From Paramecium octaurelia (lineage: Eukaryota; Ciliophora; Oligohymenophorea; Peniculida; Parameciidae), in NCBI GenBank assembly GCA_905182995.1, contig CAJJDP010000105.1, positions 62,001 to 126,000 on the forward strand: a DNA stretch of 64,000 bases, written 5' to 3'. Under the pieces are notes generated by a model. The model was not told where the DNA came from. It worked only from the letters and a program-made list of their open reading frames with translations, and ran no database searches. Below, in pieces: positions 47,703 through 59,218 of the stretch. Positions within the stretch are counted from its first letter, which is position 1, and the number at the start of each line of letters is the position of its first letter. The translations under genes were made by a program, and so were the position numbers.

Positions 47703-48371
47703 ATGGCAGAAGAATAAGTAGCGACTGTGAAATTTGCTAATCAACCTAAATTATTTGGCAAATGGGATTATGATGAAGTCCAAGTGACAGACTAATGTTT
47801 CAAAGACTACATTGCAGTCTAAACTTCAAAATCCAGAGTATTTGTTCCTCACACTGCAGGAAGGTATTCTTTTCATTCGAATATAGATATCAACGAAAGA
47901 AGTTTAGAAAAGCACAATGCCCAATTGTAGAGAGATTGGCTGGTGCACTTATGTTCCATGGACGTAACACAGGTAAGAAAGTAAAGGCGGTTGCCATAAT
48001 CAGACATGCATTTGAAATAGTACACTTGTTGACTGGCAAGAATCCTCTGGCAGTGTTATCTTTGGCTGTTCAAAGAGGAGGAGCCAGAGAAGATTTCACC
48101 AAAGTTGGAACAGGAGGTGTTGCTAAATAATAAGCAGTTGATGTTGCTCCAATCAGAAGAGTCAATGAAGTATTTATATGCCTGAATATCATTCGTTTAG
48201 GCAGTCCACAATTTAGCAAAGGGAGTTAGAGATTCAGTTTTCAAGAAAATGAAGACTATTGCAGAGGCCCTTGCTGATGAACTTATTGCAGCAGCAAATG
48301 AAGACGGACAAAAGTCTTACACCATCAAGAAGAGAGATGAACTTGAGAAAGTAGCTAAAACCAATCGTTGA
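47703..48371 (+). CDS. RPS5: Ribosomal protein S5 (uS7)
   Basis: 204 residues, the usual length of cytosolic uS7, with introns 47864-47886 and 48170-48200. Family signatures are continuous: [86 protein letters not shown] and the end [15 protein letters not shown]. uS7 binds the 3' major domain of 18S rRNA in the small-subunit head near the E site. The spliced frame reads TAA/TAG as Gln (for example GGVAKQQAVDVAP), good evidence for the code. Confidence 0.98.
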
Positions 48372-48567
48372 TGCATAATATAATAATATACAAACACAAT
48401 AGTCTTTATGGAAATCGCAACAATTTTATTATATGTTAAATTTGTATTATAAATATCTGCTTTCGTTTTTGTTGAAAGCAAAGTTCATTTGTAGAAATAA
48501 CTCATTTGCATAATTCTTATGTGAAAAGAATTTTGTTTGAAAATACATATAATCTTAATTAATTAAA
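48372..48567. other. Intergenic region with a small hairpin, RPS5 to WBP2-like gene
   Basis: 196 bp, AT-rich. A perfect 7-bp stem, TGCTTTC at 48458 pairing with GAAAGCA at 48474-48480, encloses a 9-nt loop. No box C/D, H/ACA or tRNA features accompany it. It could be part of the RPS5 3' end. Confidence 0.35.
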
Positions 48568-49824
48568 ATGGCTCTAAATCCACCTATCACTTAAACTGGA
48601 GTTCCATTAAGAGTAGATCAGGAATTCTTTATATTGTATAGAAATGAAATGGAAGGAGAATTCAAGATTGAAAACATGGGAAAGTTCAGTGCTAAAGGCA
48701 AAGTAAGATAACCATTTTTAAAAGTAGGTATATGTAACTACATGCAGAATGGTTTTTGTAAGTGACAAGTTTTAAAAGGAATCCTTCAAATCTTTTGATA
48801 TCCCTTTGGCATATTTGACTGCTGAGAAATTTCAATAACCAATTTTTGGAAGTAATTATTTAGAAGGCAATGTGGATCCATTATATAATCTACTTCCTGG
48901 AAAAACTCATTTTAAATTATGGTTCAAAGCAGGAGGTAGTAGTCAATTAATACCTTAGGTTGTGACAAGTTTTTAAAGATACTTGTTAGTGTCTTAACAC
49001 AAATTAGAAGATAACGAGGTTCTGGATAACGAGTTCCTGATGCACGTTTGATGGAAAATTTTGCAAGATCTTAAAGCTAGGCCTTCATTGATCCCAATGA
49101 TCCTAGTGTCATCTACGTGCAGTAGCCTCATTTAAATTAATAATCATATGGAAACATGGCCTGGGGCATTCCGTAAAATCCAACTTAGGTTTCTCCTATT
49201 GGGGGACCTAATTATGGGATGCCACAATAACAATATCAGCCTCCCCCTATGAATTAGCAGTATTAACAACCTCCTCCTCCTCCTCCTCAAGGATATCAAT
49301 AATATTAATAGAGTCCACCATAGAATTACTAAAACAACCAATAAGTTGGTATTCCTGTCAATTACAATTATGGATAACAACAATAGCCTTAGACAACTTA
49401 CAACCAACCTTAAGTTTAATAGCCATATCAATAAAATATCTAACCCCCAAATCCATATGTTTAATAAAATCCTCCCCCCGTATACAATTAACCAAATCCA
49501 TATGTTCAATAAAATCCCACTTACAATTAGCCAAGCAACCCATACACTTAACATCCTCAACAATAGTAATAACAACCTCCACAAACATTTGAGCCTTAGC
49601 CACAATAATAAGCTTATTAGAATTAGGTTCCTTAGACATAATAAAATTCAAATTATCAATATCCATAGGATTAAAACAATAACCAACAAGCACCTATCTA
49701 AAATAATGACCAAGTACCTTAGAATTAGCCATAATAAGATTAAGTGAGAAACCAACCAAACACAGCTTATTACTTTGGTTTTTGGGGTCCACAGTTGCAA
49801 TCAAACTAAAATGCCATATTGTGA
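48568..49824 (+). CDS. WBP2-like GRAM-domain protein with Pro/Gln-rich, PPxY-containing tail
   Basis: 403 residues, introns 48703-48727 and 48959-48978 (AAG). Residues 1-130 match the GRAM domain of WBP2/WBP2NL: start MALNPPITQTG, then GKFSAKGKVYVTTCRMVFVS, SFKSFDIPLAYLTAEKFQQP, IFGSNYLEGNV. The rest is a low-complexity tail of Pro, Gln, Tyr and Asn with PPPVYN (PPxY-type WW-domain ligand, codons 49471-49485) and repeated NPYVQQNP units, as in WBP2. WBP2 is a cytosolic/nuclear co-regulator that binds WW proteins; here the domain order supports the same adaptor role. Confidence 0.88.
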
Positions 49825-49888
49825 AAAATTCAATCAGATACATATATCTATATAATGTTATTCTATAAATAAGTATACATTTTCACAA

Positions 49889-51347
49889 TCAAATTTGGGA
49901 CTCCTCTGTCTCTTGAATGACACTAGAATGATACAAAAATTACATACCTTTGTAGATTTTCCTTAACTTGATTGACCAATAGCTCATAATCTTACTGTCC
50001 CACTCCCCAAACCTTGCAAAATGATTTAACTACTTCCTCAACGTCATCATTCTTTCTCAATGCTAATCGTCCCACCTTTCTTGGTCCCAATTTTATATCA
50101 ATATAAAGGATTGGTAATTCCTTTTTGAGTTACCCTCTCTATAGCATTTCAGGAGGAGAGAAGGGTTGATTCTTAACTTTCTCATAATTCTCTCCACTGG
50201 GTTTATGATTCAATTTCAGATCTTTTAAATGTTTCCTGTCATTCGCTCTTCTCATTCTCTCAATGGCTTCCCAATATCCTCCAATTCCAGTAGACTGTGA
50301 TTCAGGCATAGAGTAATTAATTTGAGGATGGAAAGAGCATTTACTATATTCTGATTCCTCCTTCTCTTATTCAGCTATCTTGGCTCTTTCTTCTATTTCC
50401 TATCTATTCTTCACTTAGTATAACCTATCTACCACATTGGGTAATTCTTTTTTTGAGATGATTTGTGGTTTGAATGTACACTCTTGCATGTCTTTCATTA
50501 ATTTTTCCTGCTTTAAAAACTCTATCTTCTGATTGGATAATTCCTTTTTTTTATAAAGTTCATTCACTCGACTTTCTGCAAGTCCTTATGATAATTGTGA
50601 TGAGGATTCTTGATTTTCCTTTTTTCCTGATTATTATTGCAGAGCTTCGCTTATAGGATTGATTGCTGGTTTGAATGTCAAAGTCTTTTCATAAGTTTCT
50701 ATTAAATTTTATGCTAGAGATGCTTTTAAATAGCCTATTTTAGCTCCAGATAGTCTAGTCTTTTGATAAGCTTAGAATTCTGAACAAAATTTTTGGATTG
50801 CTTCAAAATCAAATTCTTTATCAGAAATCTTTTCTAAATATTCTTTGATTAAAATAGCACATTTAGATGGTTCCAATTAATTGGGATCCAAGATGATTCT
50901 AAACAAACAAAATGCTGCTTGTATATCAACCTTCTCTTCATCGTTAGAAATAATTGCAAATGCTTTCTCATGCAAATCTACTTCTTATTGTCTACCTTAA
51001 AGATTTGGTGTTACTTTTGCATAGGATTGTTGAGACCTTGTGCCTCTAACTGATAATCTTGATTATACGAGATAGCTTAGAATATGTCAAGCAATGTGAA
51101 TAATCGTCCTAATTGTTAGAAATCAATTTGTCCACTATTTTGTTCATCTACTTCTTTTAATGTCTACGATAGATAGATGAAATACATCATTCAATTTACG
51201 TTCCAATTTAGACACTAAGATTTTAGTACTCGATTGACTGACTAATTTTTGACTTCCCTAATCTTAATTACTCTTTTTATTAGACTTATTATTTTTTGCA
51301 CAAATCTCTTCGATAAGCTCTTTCTCTCTGTCAGATAAATTTATCAT
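49889..51347 (-). CDS. EF-hand-like protein with FKP-type repeats and C-terminal ubiquitin-like fold candidate
   Basis: 462 residues, introns 51164-51185, 51046-51068 and 49923-49947. The N-terminus holds an EF-hand-like unit (DEQNSGQIDFQQLGRLF). Three copies of a short motif follow: TFKPAINPIS, CTFKPQIISK and CSFHPQINYS, separated by charged helices (EQEKEESEYSKC). The last 80 residues (ILYIDIKLGPRKVGRLALRK) look like a beta-grasp domain. I do not recognise the family; such F-x-P-x-I motifs occur in several ciliary proteins, so a ciliary role is a guess. Convergent with the WBP2-like gene (64 bp between stops). Confidence 0.75.
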
Positions 51348-51429
51348 AATATTTTTATTTATTCCTATATAAATTATATTGTATATTAACTCTGTATTCA
51401 TTCTAATAAAAAACAGTCACAATTATGTA

Positions 51430-52380
51430 TCATCTGAACCAAGTACTAAACCCTTTCCCTCTGCTATTTCTCACTATCAAATATTTGCAGTCTCTAGAAA
51501 CATAGAAACTATTTTCACAGTTTGTAAATGATATCGATTACTGTAATTAAAGTTCCTTGTTTTGATAACTAAATATTCGTATTATTTTATTGAATTTATG
51601 AAACAACAATTTCCCTTCTTTCTAGAAACTGATTGAATTTTCCCTACTGATGTCAACATTTTTTTCGAGACAAATTTTTTTTATTCTAATTAATTTTGAA
51701 TGCCAATGGTTCCATTCATATTGTATTAAATTCTAACTGGTACTTGGTGATGATACAAACATATTTTAATCCAGAAACACCACCATTTTCCAAATTGAAT
51801 AAATTGATGTTCTTACTTTATAACTAATTTGCCATTTCTAACCATTTTAACATTTAGCCAAAAGTATTAAACTTTACATCCCAATCAATAATTCCTTTTC
51901 TGACTCACTCAAACTCATACTAGTAGCTTTCTCTGGTAGTTCTAATTCAAAGTGAATCTTCCTTTTTTTTGTACTTTGTTCCTTCTCCCAAAATTGTAAG
52001 GAACTTTCAAAAGAAATTATCATCTTTGTTTCATCTCTATTGAATATGAGGAATGATATTCTCTCTTACAAATTAATAACATTTCCCTTTGTCCATTCCT
52101 TTTCTTATTTGAGTGTCCAAAAACTAAGACACTACCCCATTGTGATAAATGTTTTGCCTGATTTCATAAAATACACCTAATTTATTAGTAAATCCTAATC
52201 TTGGATTATTTATGTATTGATCATCTGCCCATTGTTTTGGAGTGAATATATATATATAACTGTCCAAGTGCATCCAATCAGTATTGTTGAATCATTATTG
52301 ATCGTAAAACATTTAAAAGACTCATTATCTATTTTTTCTTGTTGATTTACAATCTCAAACTTTTAGTACTTCTAATTCAT
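51430..52380 (-). CDS. WD-repeat-like beta-propeller protein
   Basis: 316 residues in one exon from ATG 52380. Repeats have the ciliate WD style: CFTINNDSTILIGCTWTVIYIY, NQVYFMKSGKTFITMGQCLSFW, ISFLIFNRDETKMIISFES-x-LQFW and later SISFTNCENSFYVSRDCKYLIV. Only some repeats end in the W-D dipeptide position, so the propeller is diverged or incomplete. It probably acts as a protein-binding scaffold. Located 67 bp from the stop of the topoisomerase gene on the same strand. Confidence 0.65.
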
Positions 52381-52447
52381 ATGATAAGGATTATTATTAT
52401 TGAATTATAAACTATGAATAATACTAAATGGGACTGTTATATCATAA

Positions 52448-54261
52448 TCAAAATTTCCAATTAGAATCTGTAGCCATAGCCCAAATGAATTTATTTCTTA
52501 AAGTTTTTGAAAACACTCTTTCTATAGGGACATCATGCACTTTACAAAATGCAACACTAATCCTAGGATCATTGTAATTGGTTTTGGATGTTCCCAAAGC
52601 TATTTCCTTATTTTCTTCCTTCTTCTCCAACCCTTTCAATTCCTTCTAATATTTCTCCTGAGTCTTCTATATTGTTTATTTGATCTTATCATGTTGCCCT
52701 GGGAACTTCTTGATAAAGATACTGTTCTTCTTCTAAGATCCCTCCTCCAATTAGACTTCCTCCTCATATTCATTAGGATTCTTTTTCTTATAGTGTTATT
52801 CCAATTCCTGTATGTATGTTTTCATGCATTCCAACTTAGTATTTATTTTCTTCTTAGTTAACTCAAATTATTTGGAAATAGTTTTTTGGTGATTACATAA
52901 AATAGCAACCTGTTTGTTGGCATTATCATAGAAATCAACCTAGATTTAGTATTAAATATTACTTTTTATTAAACAGAATGGCCATCCAAAGTACCACCTA
53001 AATCAAGTTACTGTTGAAGTGTAAAACTTGCATTATAAGTTCTAAAGACCTTAGCAGTCAGTCCATCCATTTGTTTTTTCAAAAAATCATTCAAATCATC
53101 CACACTTATATCACTAAACAAATTGTCTTCTGGTTGTTTTCCTTTGGTGAACAATTTGAGATTCTTCCAAATTTAATGTGCCAATTTAACTTCGTTATTG
53201 TATCTCATGGAATCCTTACCCAAGAAATCAAAGGCAACTACATCATCTTCCTTCAATTTGATATGTTCTACTCTTAAACTGCAACAACCTACTGTGTCTG
53301 CTTCATCTTCATCCTTTTCGTTTCCAACTCTCAATGCCAATTTATCTATCAAATAGGTTGCTGTTCCCAATTATCTTTCTTTAATTGAATCCGATTGTAA
53401 TTTCTTAGTGTAATTTTCTCTAATTTGATCAATGCAATTCTTCAATCTCCTTGCCTTCTCATACTTCCTCTTATCATTCATCTATTTAAATCTTGAAGTG
53501 GCTGCAAATTGAACATATTTGTGATTGTCCTTTCTGATGCTTGAATCCACATAAGAAAACAACCAAGTAACATCATTTCTGTGCACTATTTTGCCCCAAG
53601 AATGACCAGGCAATTTACATTAAGGCACTGGTGCTTAAGTGCTTAGATTCACTGTTAATTCTTCTGGAAATATCCTGGCTTTCAATAACCCAGCCTTTGG
53701 ATGTTCACCTCGTCCCTTGAATAAAGTGGGTTATTCCAGAGTGTAATTACCTACTCTTTCCAAACAACCATCCACCAAAGCATAGCCATAAAATAACTCT
53801 CTTTGATCTCTTTCTAATTTCTCCTGCTTTTTTTATTCATCAGATTTATTCAATCTCAATAACCTTTGCTATTCCAAATGTTCCCTTATCTTTGTGAAAT
53901 CAGCCTTGTCCAATTAAAACCCTTCAAATTTTGTCTGCATTAGAGATTCAAAATTCTTCCTATAAATTTCCTTATTCTCGTATGGAGATCCAATCGATTA
54001 TGCCCAATATGTGCAAAGTTCTTCTTACTCTTCCGTAAGGGTTATCAATTTCCCATTGTATATCAAACCCACATTATGTCTCTTATAAAATGGTGGAAAC
54101 AAAACTCCATGATGTTCTAAGTACCTCCACTCCTATCCCTATTGTTCTTCTTCCTCAGATTCCTCAGGATTGGCTTCTTCCCACCAATTGTGTGATCTTG
54201 CTTGGAATCCCCCCAAACGAATCTCTTTGTATTCATCAATTTTGATTTTCTTGTCACCCAT
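52448..54261 (-). CDS. TOP1: DNA topoisomerase IB
   Basis: 596 residues, one intron (52940-52962). It covers the core, linker and C-terminal domains: [123 protein letters not shown] and [19 protein letters not shown]. The catalytic Tyr is in SKTNYNDPR (codon 52574-52576), and the core Arg/Lys/His positions are kept. The charged N-terminal domain of animal TOP1 is nearly absent, giving a short protein. It relaxes supercoils by a transient 3'-phosphotyrosyl nick in the nucleus. Confidence 0.97.
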
Positions 54262-54423
54262 TTATATTAAATAATTTAATTTCTTATTTCAAATATCAAT
54301 GCCTGATCTATTAATACGAACTAATTTTATTAATAATTCATAAATCAAAGCACCTCCTCAGTATTTCCTTTCTTAATTTTTCAGAATTCATAAAACCTTG
54401 CAAATATAATTATTATAAAAATA
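54262..54423. promoter_or_regulatory. 162-bp divergent promoter between TOP1 and DNAAF1
   Basis: The two starts face away across AT-rich sequence; both promoters must lie here. No specific element is identifiable. Confidence 0.5.
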
Positions 54424-55638
54424 ATGTAACAGGAAGAGAGAAGAATAACAAAAGACTACCTTAAAAAGTTGTTAAGAAAGGAATTCAAACTCTATTATAC
54501 CACTCCTGAGCTAAATGATTGTCTTTACTTGCATTACAAAGGTTTTGAAAAGATTGAAAATCTCGAAGAGTTCACAGGATTAAAAGTAATTTACTTGGAA
54601 GGAAATGGTCTTAATAATATTGAAGGTAAACTGAATCAAATATCATAGGACTTGATTGTTTGACTTCTCTGAAATGCTTATATTTATAGGAGAACGTAAT
54701 CAGGAAAATTGAAAACTTGCACATGTTAACTGAGCTAATTAATCTAAATCTAAGTGATAATATGATAAGCAAGATTGAAGGGTATGATAACTCAATTAAA
54801 CAATATAGGTTGGAATAGTGTTAAAAATTATAGACTCTTTAAATCAAAAGAAATAGAATTGGATTGAATGGGCTTAGTGATTTGGAAGGATTGATATGCT
54901 TACCAAATTTATCAGTGTTGGATGTGTCAGATAATAAAATAGATGACCCAAATGTTTTAGATGAAATATTTTTAAAAATGCCTCAATTATCAGTGTTGTA
55001 TTTCTAGAACAATACAGCAGGGAAGTAGATTCAACACTATCGAAAAACACTCATAAGTAGAATTAAAACACTAAAGTATTTGGATGACAGACCTGTCTTT
55101 GATGATGAAAGAAGTAATATCTTCAGATAAAACTCATTTAGGATTTGCTGAGGCCTTTGCTAAAGGAGGACTAGATTTAGAGAGAGAAGAAAGATAAAAG
55201 TATAAGAAAGAGTAGGAGGAGGAGCATATGAGACAACATCAGAATTTTAAAGACATGATTCGAAGATATCGAGAAGAGTAACAATAATAACAAGAATAAT
55301 AATAATAAGAAGAACTATAATAGGTTGATAATGCTTCCGATAATGAAGAACCTTCACATCTATCAACTTATAATACTTAATCGAATGCTAGTGATGTTAG
55401 ATCATCTGCTTAACAATCTGCTCAACATTCTGAACATTAATCAGAGAAACACTCAGATAGGTAATCAGACAATCAATCTGAAAATAATTCAAGAATTGCA
55501 GATGGACATAGTGAACACAGAAGTGTAGATGGAGATCAGAAGAGTGTAGATGGTGCCAGTGAACATGGTAGTGAATAAGTAGAGATTAATGCAATAGGAA
55601 CTTTTGGGCAGCCAACTCAACTTGATGAAATTGATTGA
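54424..55638 (+). CDS. DNAAF1: Dynein axonemal assembly factor 1 (LRRC50/ODA7 homologue)
   Basis: 378 residues, introns 54626-54648, 54782-54808 and 55114-55141. The N-terminal 235 residues match DNAAF1 closely: [42 protein letters not shown]-type LRRs ([18 protein letters not shown]), [19 protein letters not shown], then [20 protein letters not shown] and FAEAFAKGG. An LRR-cap-like end and a Gln/Ser/His-rich tail follow, coded partly by TAA/CAA repeats (55279-55325). DNAAF1 acts in the cytoplasm to preassemble outer and inner dynein arms; its loss immobilises cilia. Only 23 bp separate its stop from the next ATG. Confidence 0.95.
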
Positions 55639-55661
55639 TATATATATGTAAATAAATATAA

Positions 55662-57290
55662 ATGGAGGATTATCGAAGTGCTATCAAGAAATTGAAATTG
55701 CAAGCTTAATAGTTAGAGTAGGAAAATAATGAATTAAAAGTTAAGTTGGCTATGCCTGCAGATGAAGAATTGAGAATACCCTAATTTGAAGCTATCTTGT
55801 CTTCGAATACTTCTCAACTGTACATCCGTGAAAAGGTATTGAAAGAATTATAAAAATGTTGCAATGAAAGAGGAATGACAGTTGAGATGCTTTTTAGATG
55901 TGCAGACAAAAGATTTACAGGGAAGTTGACTATTCAAGAATTCAAAGAATTTTTAGATTCATTTTTTGATGGAAGAATAGATGGAATCACTCTTCAAAAA
56001 GTAGCTCTACTCTTTGACGACGATTGCAGTGGATTCATAATGAGGGAAGAATTCTATAGGGTTTTAATGTATTGTAAATGTAATGCTGAAGAACATGCCT
56101 ATATTCTAAATACACAAGCTATGAAAATGGGTTAGCCTCAAGATGATCCAGCGAAAATTTAGGAAAGAGTCCTGGAGAAATTTATTAAATATGTCTCAGG
56201 TTTGAAGAATACTCCCAAAGGCATTGTAGAATAAATAGATTATTAGTAAAAAGGATACATTACAACAGATGATTTATTGATGTCTATGAAAAATGACTTT
56301 GGCTCAAATGAGATCTTTATAATCATGAAATACTTCGACATCAAACAAATGAACAAAGTCAAAGATGAGGATTTTTTGTTTGATCTCAAGGAATGTCTTA
56401 ATCCAAACAAAACTGCTTAGTAATTATTAGCTCTAAGAGAAAATAATACTGGTTTGCGCATTCTTTAGGACATGAGAAAATTTAGACAGGTCTTAAGATA
56501 ATATAAATTGGATCCTTTGATGATTTATTATTAATGCTATCCAAAAGATGTGTAAAGAAAATAAATTACAGATTTGGCAATTGCATTTAGTAAATACATG
56601 AAAGGAACTCAATTTGATTAGATCATGAATTGGATGAGATTAATCGATACAAGTTAAGATGGGGCTGTTGATATTGAAGAGTTCAAAATGGCAATTCTTA
56701 TTGAGGAGGATCTGGCAACATATCAGTAGTTAAAGGTTGAGAGGCAAGAATAAATTGAACCAACTCTGATTGAGGTAGTTATTGAGAAAATGAAGAAGAA
56801 ATAAGTTGGATTGGAAGAGTTCTTTGATTGGATTGACACGGATAAAAGTTAAATTGTAACTGTTTTAGAATTGAGAAAAGGGTTTTTAGCATTGAATATT
56901 GATATTGGATATGTGCTTAAGCTTTTAAAATTGTTTGATAAGGATTAGAAAGGGTAAGTGGACATTTGTGAGTTTTATGAAGCATTTGGTTTGGAATACA
57001 AGGAGGAGACTGATAGAATAATTATGAAGAAGGCTGCTAATAAGTTGAATAACCTATTTATTAAGAATTAAACTAATTTTGTTGCAGGAATGAAAAAATT
57101 GCTGTACACTTTCAATTAGTCTTGTCCCATCATTACATGTGAGGAGTTTCTCTTGGCAATGGATACGGTAAAGGATAAGTGTAATTTAATGGATGGAGAA
57201 ATATATAAGATGATGGAATTTGCAGATAAGGAAAAAAAAAATCAAATTTAATTAAATTCATTTTGTAATTATTTATATAGTCTACTCTGA
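55662..57290 (+). CDS. Multi-EF-hand calcium-binding protein
   Basis: 542 residues, single exon, starting 23 bp after DNAAF1. At least four EF-hand-like loops are visible: FDDDCSGFIMREEF (about 121-134), IDTSQDGAVDIEEF (about 330), IDTDKSQIVTVLEL (about 390) and FDKDQKGQVDICEF (about 426), plus a weaker DKRFTGKLTIQEF near 86. The first and fourth have near-canonical ligands. Helical linkers fill the rest; no kinase or membrane part. Function unknown; calcium sensing, possibly ciliary given the neighbour, is inference. Confidence 0.85.
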
Positions 57291-57346
57291 GTATTTTTAT
57301 GTTCTCAAAGCAATTATTTTATGATATATTAAAAATATTTAATTAT

Positions 57347-59108
57347 TCATTACATTCTTTATGCAGCATTATATTTAACAGTATTTTATTTAAATTTGTT
57401 TTTATATCTATCAGATTCCTTATATGTTTGGGGTTATGCAGAATTATTTTGATCTAAAGTAAATAAATTAACAGCTGAATGACTAGTCATCATTGATGTT
57501 TATGAATTTTGAACAGGTTAGGCTGAAAATAAATCAATAGTGCGTGGTTTATTTTGATCATCAGCTGAAAATGATCCTCCACCTAAAGAGTTAGTTTAAA
57601 ATAAAAAAGTATTATTGTTATTATTATTATTGTTATGTTATTATTTCTATTAGTTGAGTCCAAATAAATCATTAGTATTTGTTTGATTTTATTAGAAGGT
57701 TTGATATACTGATTGAGATTATTAGGTATTTCCTAAATTGAAAACATTCTAACTAAATTGATTAGAAGTAAAAGGATTAGAGGATGCTTGTACTTATTGG
57801 GAGAAGAAAGTTTAATTGGAAAATACTTGTTATTATATTTATGGTTCATTCTAAAATGGGAAGACAGGTTGTTATTATTATGCAACAAAGGGAGTTTGAA
57901 ACTAAGTTTACATTGGTTGTTGTTAGAATAGATTAAATGTGGATTAGTCTTATGGTGGCTGATTAGTGATCCATGGAGCATTAAAGAGGGTGCTTTCAAT
58001 ATTAGAAGTAAAGGGATTGATTTCAATAGCAGGTGGTAACGTTTATGTTTATGGCTGTGGGTCTATTTTTTATTAAATGATAGGTTCCTGTTTGACCTCT
58101 TATAAGGGCTGTTAAATTTATTCGATAGGTGCTGATGATTATTATTTTTATTATACTTATTGTATTTATTCATCTAAATTTCTAGTTATATTTTCTTATT
58201 ATTTAACTTACTAAATTTATTAATTTGGTTGTTGTTATTCATAACTGGGTGAAATGGGTTTTGCTTCATTTGTAGGTGTTTTGGGATTGTACTCAAATTC
58301 CTATTTTTTTAATTTGTTAAATCTTGTAGTTGGTTATTTCTTAATAATTATGGATTCGGATGCACTTTGATTACCCTCCTCCTCATTTGGTTTAATAGTA
58401 TTTTCTGATTTTTGGACTGTTTTTCTTCCATTTTCAAAAGGAGGTTCGTCTTGGACATCAAAGATAACGCTTTCTGTTCTTCTAATTGAGATTTGGGAAG
58501 ACTTCTTCTTTTTTTCTTCGAATGGAGCATAGTCATTTCTGATTACAGTGATTGGTTTGTCTTCCAAATATTGGAGGAACTGTTTTTTCTAAAAGTTGAT
58601 TGATGCCTTTGATTAAGAGAGTGTTTAGGTGTCATAGGTTTGATTTTTAAGGGGTTTGGATTGAACTTTAAAAAAAGTTGGATTGGATGCATCATTTTAG
58701 GAACTCCATCTTTAACTATAAGAGGAGTGATCTTGAGATTGATCTTCTCTCTTCCATCTAGGGTTGTTTATTTTGTGATCAATAGCAGGTTTCTTTAATG
58801 TTAATAGAAAGCAATATTACTTCATCTTTATTAATCTAATATTAGATGGTTGGACATTTAGAGCAATCGGTTCCTTTGACAACAGTTTTTTAATAATCAT
58901 TTAAGCGGAGTAGAGATTTCTTGTAGGGATTAAGGCGTTCTTATTTCTTTTCGATTTGAACAAATTTGTTTTTGAGGTTGCATTAAGAGTTTGAAGATTG
59001 TAAGTCTTGTGGAATGGTTATTGATGCTTGGGATGAATAATTGATTTATGGACTTGCATTTAAGCCCAAGAATGATTTAAAGCTCATTCTCATTCTTTCG
59101 AAAGACAT
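57347..59108 (-). CDS. Disordered protein with NPF motifs and Gln/Asn-rich tail
   Basis: 577 residues with one 28-nt intron (58793-58820, AAG). The N-terminal part is basic and Ser-rich with no fold recognised; a charged segment EEKKKKSSQISIRRTESVIF sits mid-protein. The second half is low-complexity, Gln/Asn/Phe-rich and contains two NPFTSN motifs (INPFTSN, SNPFTSN), plus DLFGLN, TLFNAPW and VFNLGNT units. NPF binds EH domains, and DLF/NPF clusters are typical of endocytic adaptors; FG-poor nucleoporin-like repeats are the alternative. Convergent with the EF-hand gene (56 bp). Confidence 0.75.
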
Positions 59109-59218
59109 TAAAATCAAATTTAAAATTATTCATTCAATTTATTTATATTTATTTTAAGTTCAAATAAAGTTTGATAAAGTAATCCCAATGAGAAATTAAT
59201 TATTTAATTTAAATAGAA
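59109..59218. promoter_or_regulatory. 110-bp divergent promoter between NPF protein and USP5 homologue
   Basis: AT-rich interval between two divergent ATGs; it must hold both promoters. No recognisable element. Confidence 0.5.

Noticed and set aside
49144..49747. Long open frames on both strands (133 and 153 codons) over the WBP2-like tail
   Set aside because: They are by-products of the Pro/Gln/Asn-rich, low-complexity plus-strand coding sequence; their products are composition-biased (Leu/Ile/Trp or Asn/Ile) and lack family signals.
51955..51975. Possible frameshift at a run of A in the WD-like gene
   Set aside because: Recounting gave eight A, with which the frame continues to TGA 51430 without correction.
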